A stretch of DNA of 23,327 bases, from positions 1 through 23,327 of the forward strand of contig JASFTV010000009.1 in the NCBI GenBank assembly GCA_050050615.1, read 5' to 3'. Shown here piece after piece: positions 23,212 through 23,327 of this stretch (position 1 is its first letter; each line of letters opens with the position of its first letter). Made by a program: the position numbers and the translations under genes. The notes below the pieces were generated by a model, which ran no database searches, was not told where the DNA came from, and saw nothing but the letters and a program-made list of their open reading frames with translations. The stretch is from JASFTV01 sp050050615. GTDB taxonomy: Bacteria; Desulfobacterota; DSM-4660; Desulfatiglandales; HGW-15.

Positions 23212-23327
23212 AATGACCCTCCTTTGCTTAATGGTCTTTCCAAAATGTAAATTTTGCGAAGTGCTAATCAATACGTAGTGATCCAAAATATCTATAGTCG
23301 AGTGGCGAATAAATGGGGTGAAGCCCC

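Noticed and set aside
1..23327. CRISPR arrays, tRNA or rRNA genes, transposases, phage genes
   Set aside because: No regularly spaced short repeats, no cloverleaf with TTCGA arm and no matching proteins were seen by eye.

Overview
The window looks like a chromosomal segment of a strictly anaerobic Desulfobacterota (Deltaproteobacteria) lineage. This is inferred from the protein repertoire: an SbtM-type radical SAM maturase with a selenocysteine peptide, TrpB2, two DUF151/BFN proteins, a Lon-like AAA_32 protease, and an OmpA-type lipoprotein with TSP3 repeats. No rRNA, tRNA, CRISPR array, transposase or phage gene was found. About 21 protein genes are supported, most on the minus strand in short operons with long, repeat-bearing spacers.

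The main discovery is at 14.1-16.2 kb (minus strand). A gene that standard ORF callers would truncate or miss lies directly upstream of a radical SAM/SPASM maturase. With three in-frame UGA codons read as selenocysteine, it encodes a 73-residue peptide with a hydrophobic, lipobox-like leader. The core is a repeated (Ala/Gly)-Sec-Ser motif ending at a UAG stop. Each UGA is followed 13-17 nt later by a short hairpin, and two of these have the same GUGC/GCAC stem with a GU-bearing loop, as expected of bacterial SECIS elements. This matches the SbtA/SbtM (selenobiotic) peptide-maturase system known from in silico work, with a divergent MFS transporter next to it and two mutually exclusive hairpins between peptide and maturase genes.

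Layout: 0.1-2.2 kb (+) has a two-gene unit, a coiled-coil polytopic membrane protein and a vWA lipoprotein, bracketed by ~71-bp direct repeats. 2.6-5.1 kb (-) has a methyltransferase, an MBL-fold hydrolase and a cold-shock protein with its own promoter and terminator. 5.7-7.3 kb (-) has a metallophosphoesterase overlapping a ParB-N/Lrp-RAM fusion. 7.5-10.5 kb (-) has a Lon-like protease followed by a DUF151 protein. 10.6-10.9 kb has a ~310-bp nested inverted-repeat (MITE-like) element, with a related half copy at 7.4-7.5 kb. 11.2-13.7 kb (-) has a bacterial CULT (cereblon thalidomide-binding-like) protein and three proteins of unknown function. 16.5-17.6 kb (+) has the MFS transporter. 18.1-20.5 kb (+) has TrpB2, a four-Cys small protein and a methyltransferase. 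20.5-23.2 kb (-) has an exported DUF151-PDZ protein and a vWA-TSP3-OmpA lipoprotein.

All functional calls come from reading motifs by eye. No database search was possible.
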